From an uncultured Verrucomicrobiota bacterium (lineage in GTDB: Bacteria; Verrucomicrobiota; Verrucomicrobiia; Opitutales; Opitutaceae), in NCBI GenBank assembly GCA_903919625.1, contig CAIXIZ010000269.1:1-15001 (forward strand): 15,001 nt of DNA. Reading direction: 5' to 3'. Under the pieces are notes generated by a model. That model was given only the letters and a program-made list of their open reading frames with translations. It was not told the origin of the DNA and made no database searches. The position numbers and the translations under genes were made by a program. This document shows, piece after piece, positions 13,849 through 15,001 of the stretch. How positions within the stretch are numbered: the stretch's first letter is position 1; each line of letters begins with the position of its first letter.

Positions 13849-14922
13849 ATGAAAACCTCCCCGCTCCACCTCCTGCGTTTCCTGAACCTGCTATGTGCAA
13901 TGGCCCTCGCCAGCGTTTCGGTTCGTGCTGCCGATGCCTCCTCCAGCCCCACACCCAATCCATCCGCCGTTCCCGCCGGTGGCGGAGCCGCCGGGTTTGG
14001 CCCGGGTGGAGCAGGTGGCCGCGGTGGTGCTGGTTTAGGAGGCGCTGCAGGCCGTGGTGGTTTTGGCGGGGGAGGTGCCCGGGGCGGTCTCGCCCAAATT
14101 GTGGTCGGCCCACCCGCGCCGGTGCCTCCACAGGTCGCCATCCCCCGTCCCACGGCCGCTGAACTGGCCCAGGTCAATGAGGCGGTGAAGAAATTTGCGG
14201 CCTCAGACAGCTCCGGCATCAAGCCATTGCTCGACCGATTCCCCGGATTGATCGCCGTTCAACCTCCCCGCGCGAATGTCGCCGCCACCTTCACCCAGAC
14301 CCAGCAGCGCGTGGGGGCGCGGCACGCTGGCTTTGTCGCGTTGGCCAAACAAGGCGGCATCGATCTCCTCTTTGAGGGCGACTCCATCACCGACTGGTGG
14401 TTCGACCAAACCACCCATGAGCCGACCGCGGCATTCGCCAAATATTTTGGCGGCATGAAAGTGGCCGATTTCGCCATCGCCGGCGACACCACCCAGGGCG
14501 TCCTCTGGGGGCTGCACAACGGCGAAGGCCAGGGCTTCTCCCCCAAAGCCATCATGCTGATGATCGGCACCAACAACACCGGCAGCAACACTCCGGCCGA
14601 GATTGCCGAAGGCATCGGCGCCATCATCCTGGAAAACCGCCAGGATTTCCCCAACGCAAAAATCCTCCTGCTGGCGGTGTTCCCCCGTGATACGCCGGCT
14701 CACGCCAACCGCCTGAAAATTGCCGAGATCAACAAGCTCATTGCGAAGCTCGACGATCACCAGCACGTATTCTATCTGGACATTGGCGCAAAGTTTCTGG
14801 ATCCCGCCACCGGCGTGTTCCTGCCGGATGCGTTCAGGGGGGACAATCTGCACCCGCAGGAAAAAGGCTATGCGATCTGGGGCGAAGCCGTCAAAGACAT
14901 CCTGGCCGACTTCATGAAATAA
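13849..14922 (+). CDS. Secreted SGNH/GDSL-family hydrolase (PAF-acetylhydrolase-like)
   Basis: The 357-residue product starts with a signal peptide (MKTSPLHLLRFLNLLCAMAL, cleavage near VRA-ADA), followed by a glycine-rich linker at about 44-80. The SGNH hydrolase core follows. Block I is FEGDSITDWW with nucleophile S179; block II is IAGDTTQGVLW with G212; block III is MIGTNN with N242/N243; block V is DNLHPQEKGY with D332 and H335. All catalytic and oxyanion-hole residues are present. The pattern is closest to platelet-activating-factor acetylhydrolase-like esterases, which in environmental bacteria often deacetylate carbohydrates; the substrate here is not known. ATG 13849 was chosen because the signal peptide begins there. 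There is no clear ribosome binding site. The gene stands alone in the window, 79 bases from the right edge. Confidence 0.92.
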   Translation: MKTSPLHLLRFLNLLCAMALASVSVRAADASSSPTPNPSAVPAGGGAAGFGPGGAGGRGGAGLGGAAGRGGFGGGGARGGLAQIVVGPPAPVPPQVAIPRPTAAELAQVNEAVKKFAASDSSGIKPLLDRFPGLIAVQPPRANVAATFTQTQQRVGARHAGFVALAKQGGIDLLFEGDSITDWWFDQTTHEPTAAFAKYFGGMKVADFAIAGDTTQGVLWGLHNGEGQGFSPKAIMLMIGTNNTGSNTPAEIAEGIGAIILENRQDFPNAKILLLAVFPRDTPAHANRLKIAEINKLIAKLDDHQHVFYLDIGAKFLDPATGVFLPDAFRGDNLHPQEKGYAIWGEAVKDILADFMK

Positions 14923-15001
14923 CGTCTGGAAACCTTCACCCTGGCCATGGAGGGGAAGAATCCAACCAACCAGCAAGGGCGTTTCACCGTTGCTGCATGG
15001 C

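Noticed and set aside
14947..15001. Open frame beginning ATG at 14947 and running off the right edge
   Set aside because: Only 18 codons are visible, with no recognisable motif and no ribosome binding site, so it cannot be supported as a gene.

Overview
The window is GC-rich bacterial chromosome. Its style suggests Verrucomicrobiota, possibly Opitutaceae: a GxxExxY-family ORF framed by 'CACGGAGG'-type repeats, short ATGAAGG and GGATTTCGGAATT tracts next to genes, toxin-antitoxin pairs close to housekeeping genes, and a PAS/SpoIIE phosphatase. This assignment is an inference from style, not from a marker comparison.

Left block, minus strand (1-4433): a zinc-dependent medium-chain dehydrogenase, a gap filled by a repeat element, a Gfo/Idh/MocA oxidoreductase closely followed by an unnamed integral membrane protein, then the tRNA-modification GTPase gene mnmE, which runs off the left edge.

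Centre (4497-6956): recA on the minus strand is bracketed by two plus-strand type II toxin-antitoxin modules. A Phd-type antitoxin with a VapC-type PIN toxin converges on the recA 3' end with 9 bases between stop codons. hicA-hicB diverges from the recA 5' end.

ABC transporter block, plus strand (7124-10791): a sugar-type (CUT1-like) importer in which the periplasmic solute-binding protein is fused to the first permease. A small GxxExxY (PD-(D/E)XK-like) gene follows, enclosed by 25-bp imperfect terminal inverted repeats, and then the second permease. The right repeat appears to supply the start codon of the second permease. No ATPase gene is present, so a shared MalK/MsmX-type ATPase elsewhere is presumed.

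Right block (10851-14922): a three-PAS SpoIIE/PP2C phosphatase; an AT-richer segment holding a truncated NHL-repeat ORF on the minus strand; a diverged second copy of the phosphatase 3' end; a gene-free leader; and a secreted SGNH/GDSL hydrolase with a glycine-rich linker.

The parts most worth following up are the two repeat-bounded insertions. One is the GxxExxY cassette inside the transporter operon, with a possible ORF-less relative at 3174-3378. The other is the NHL island between duplicated phosphatase tails, which has its own inverted 26-bp ends.
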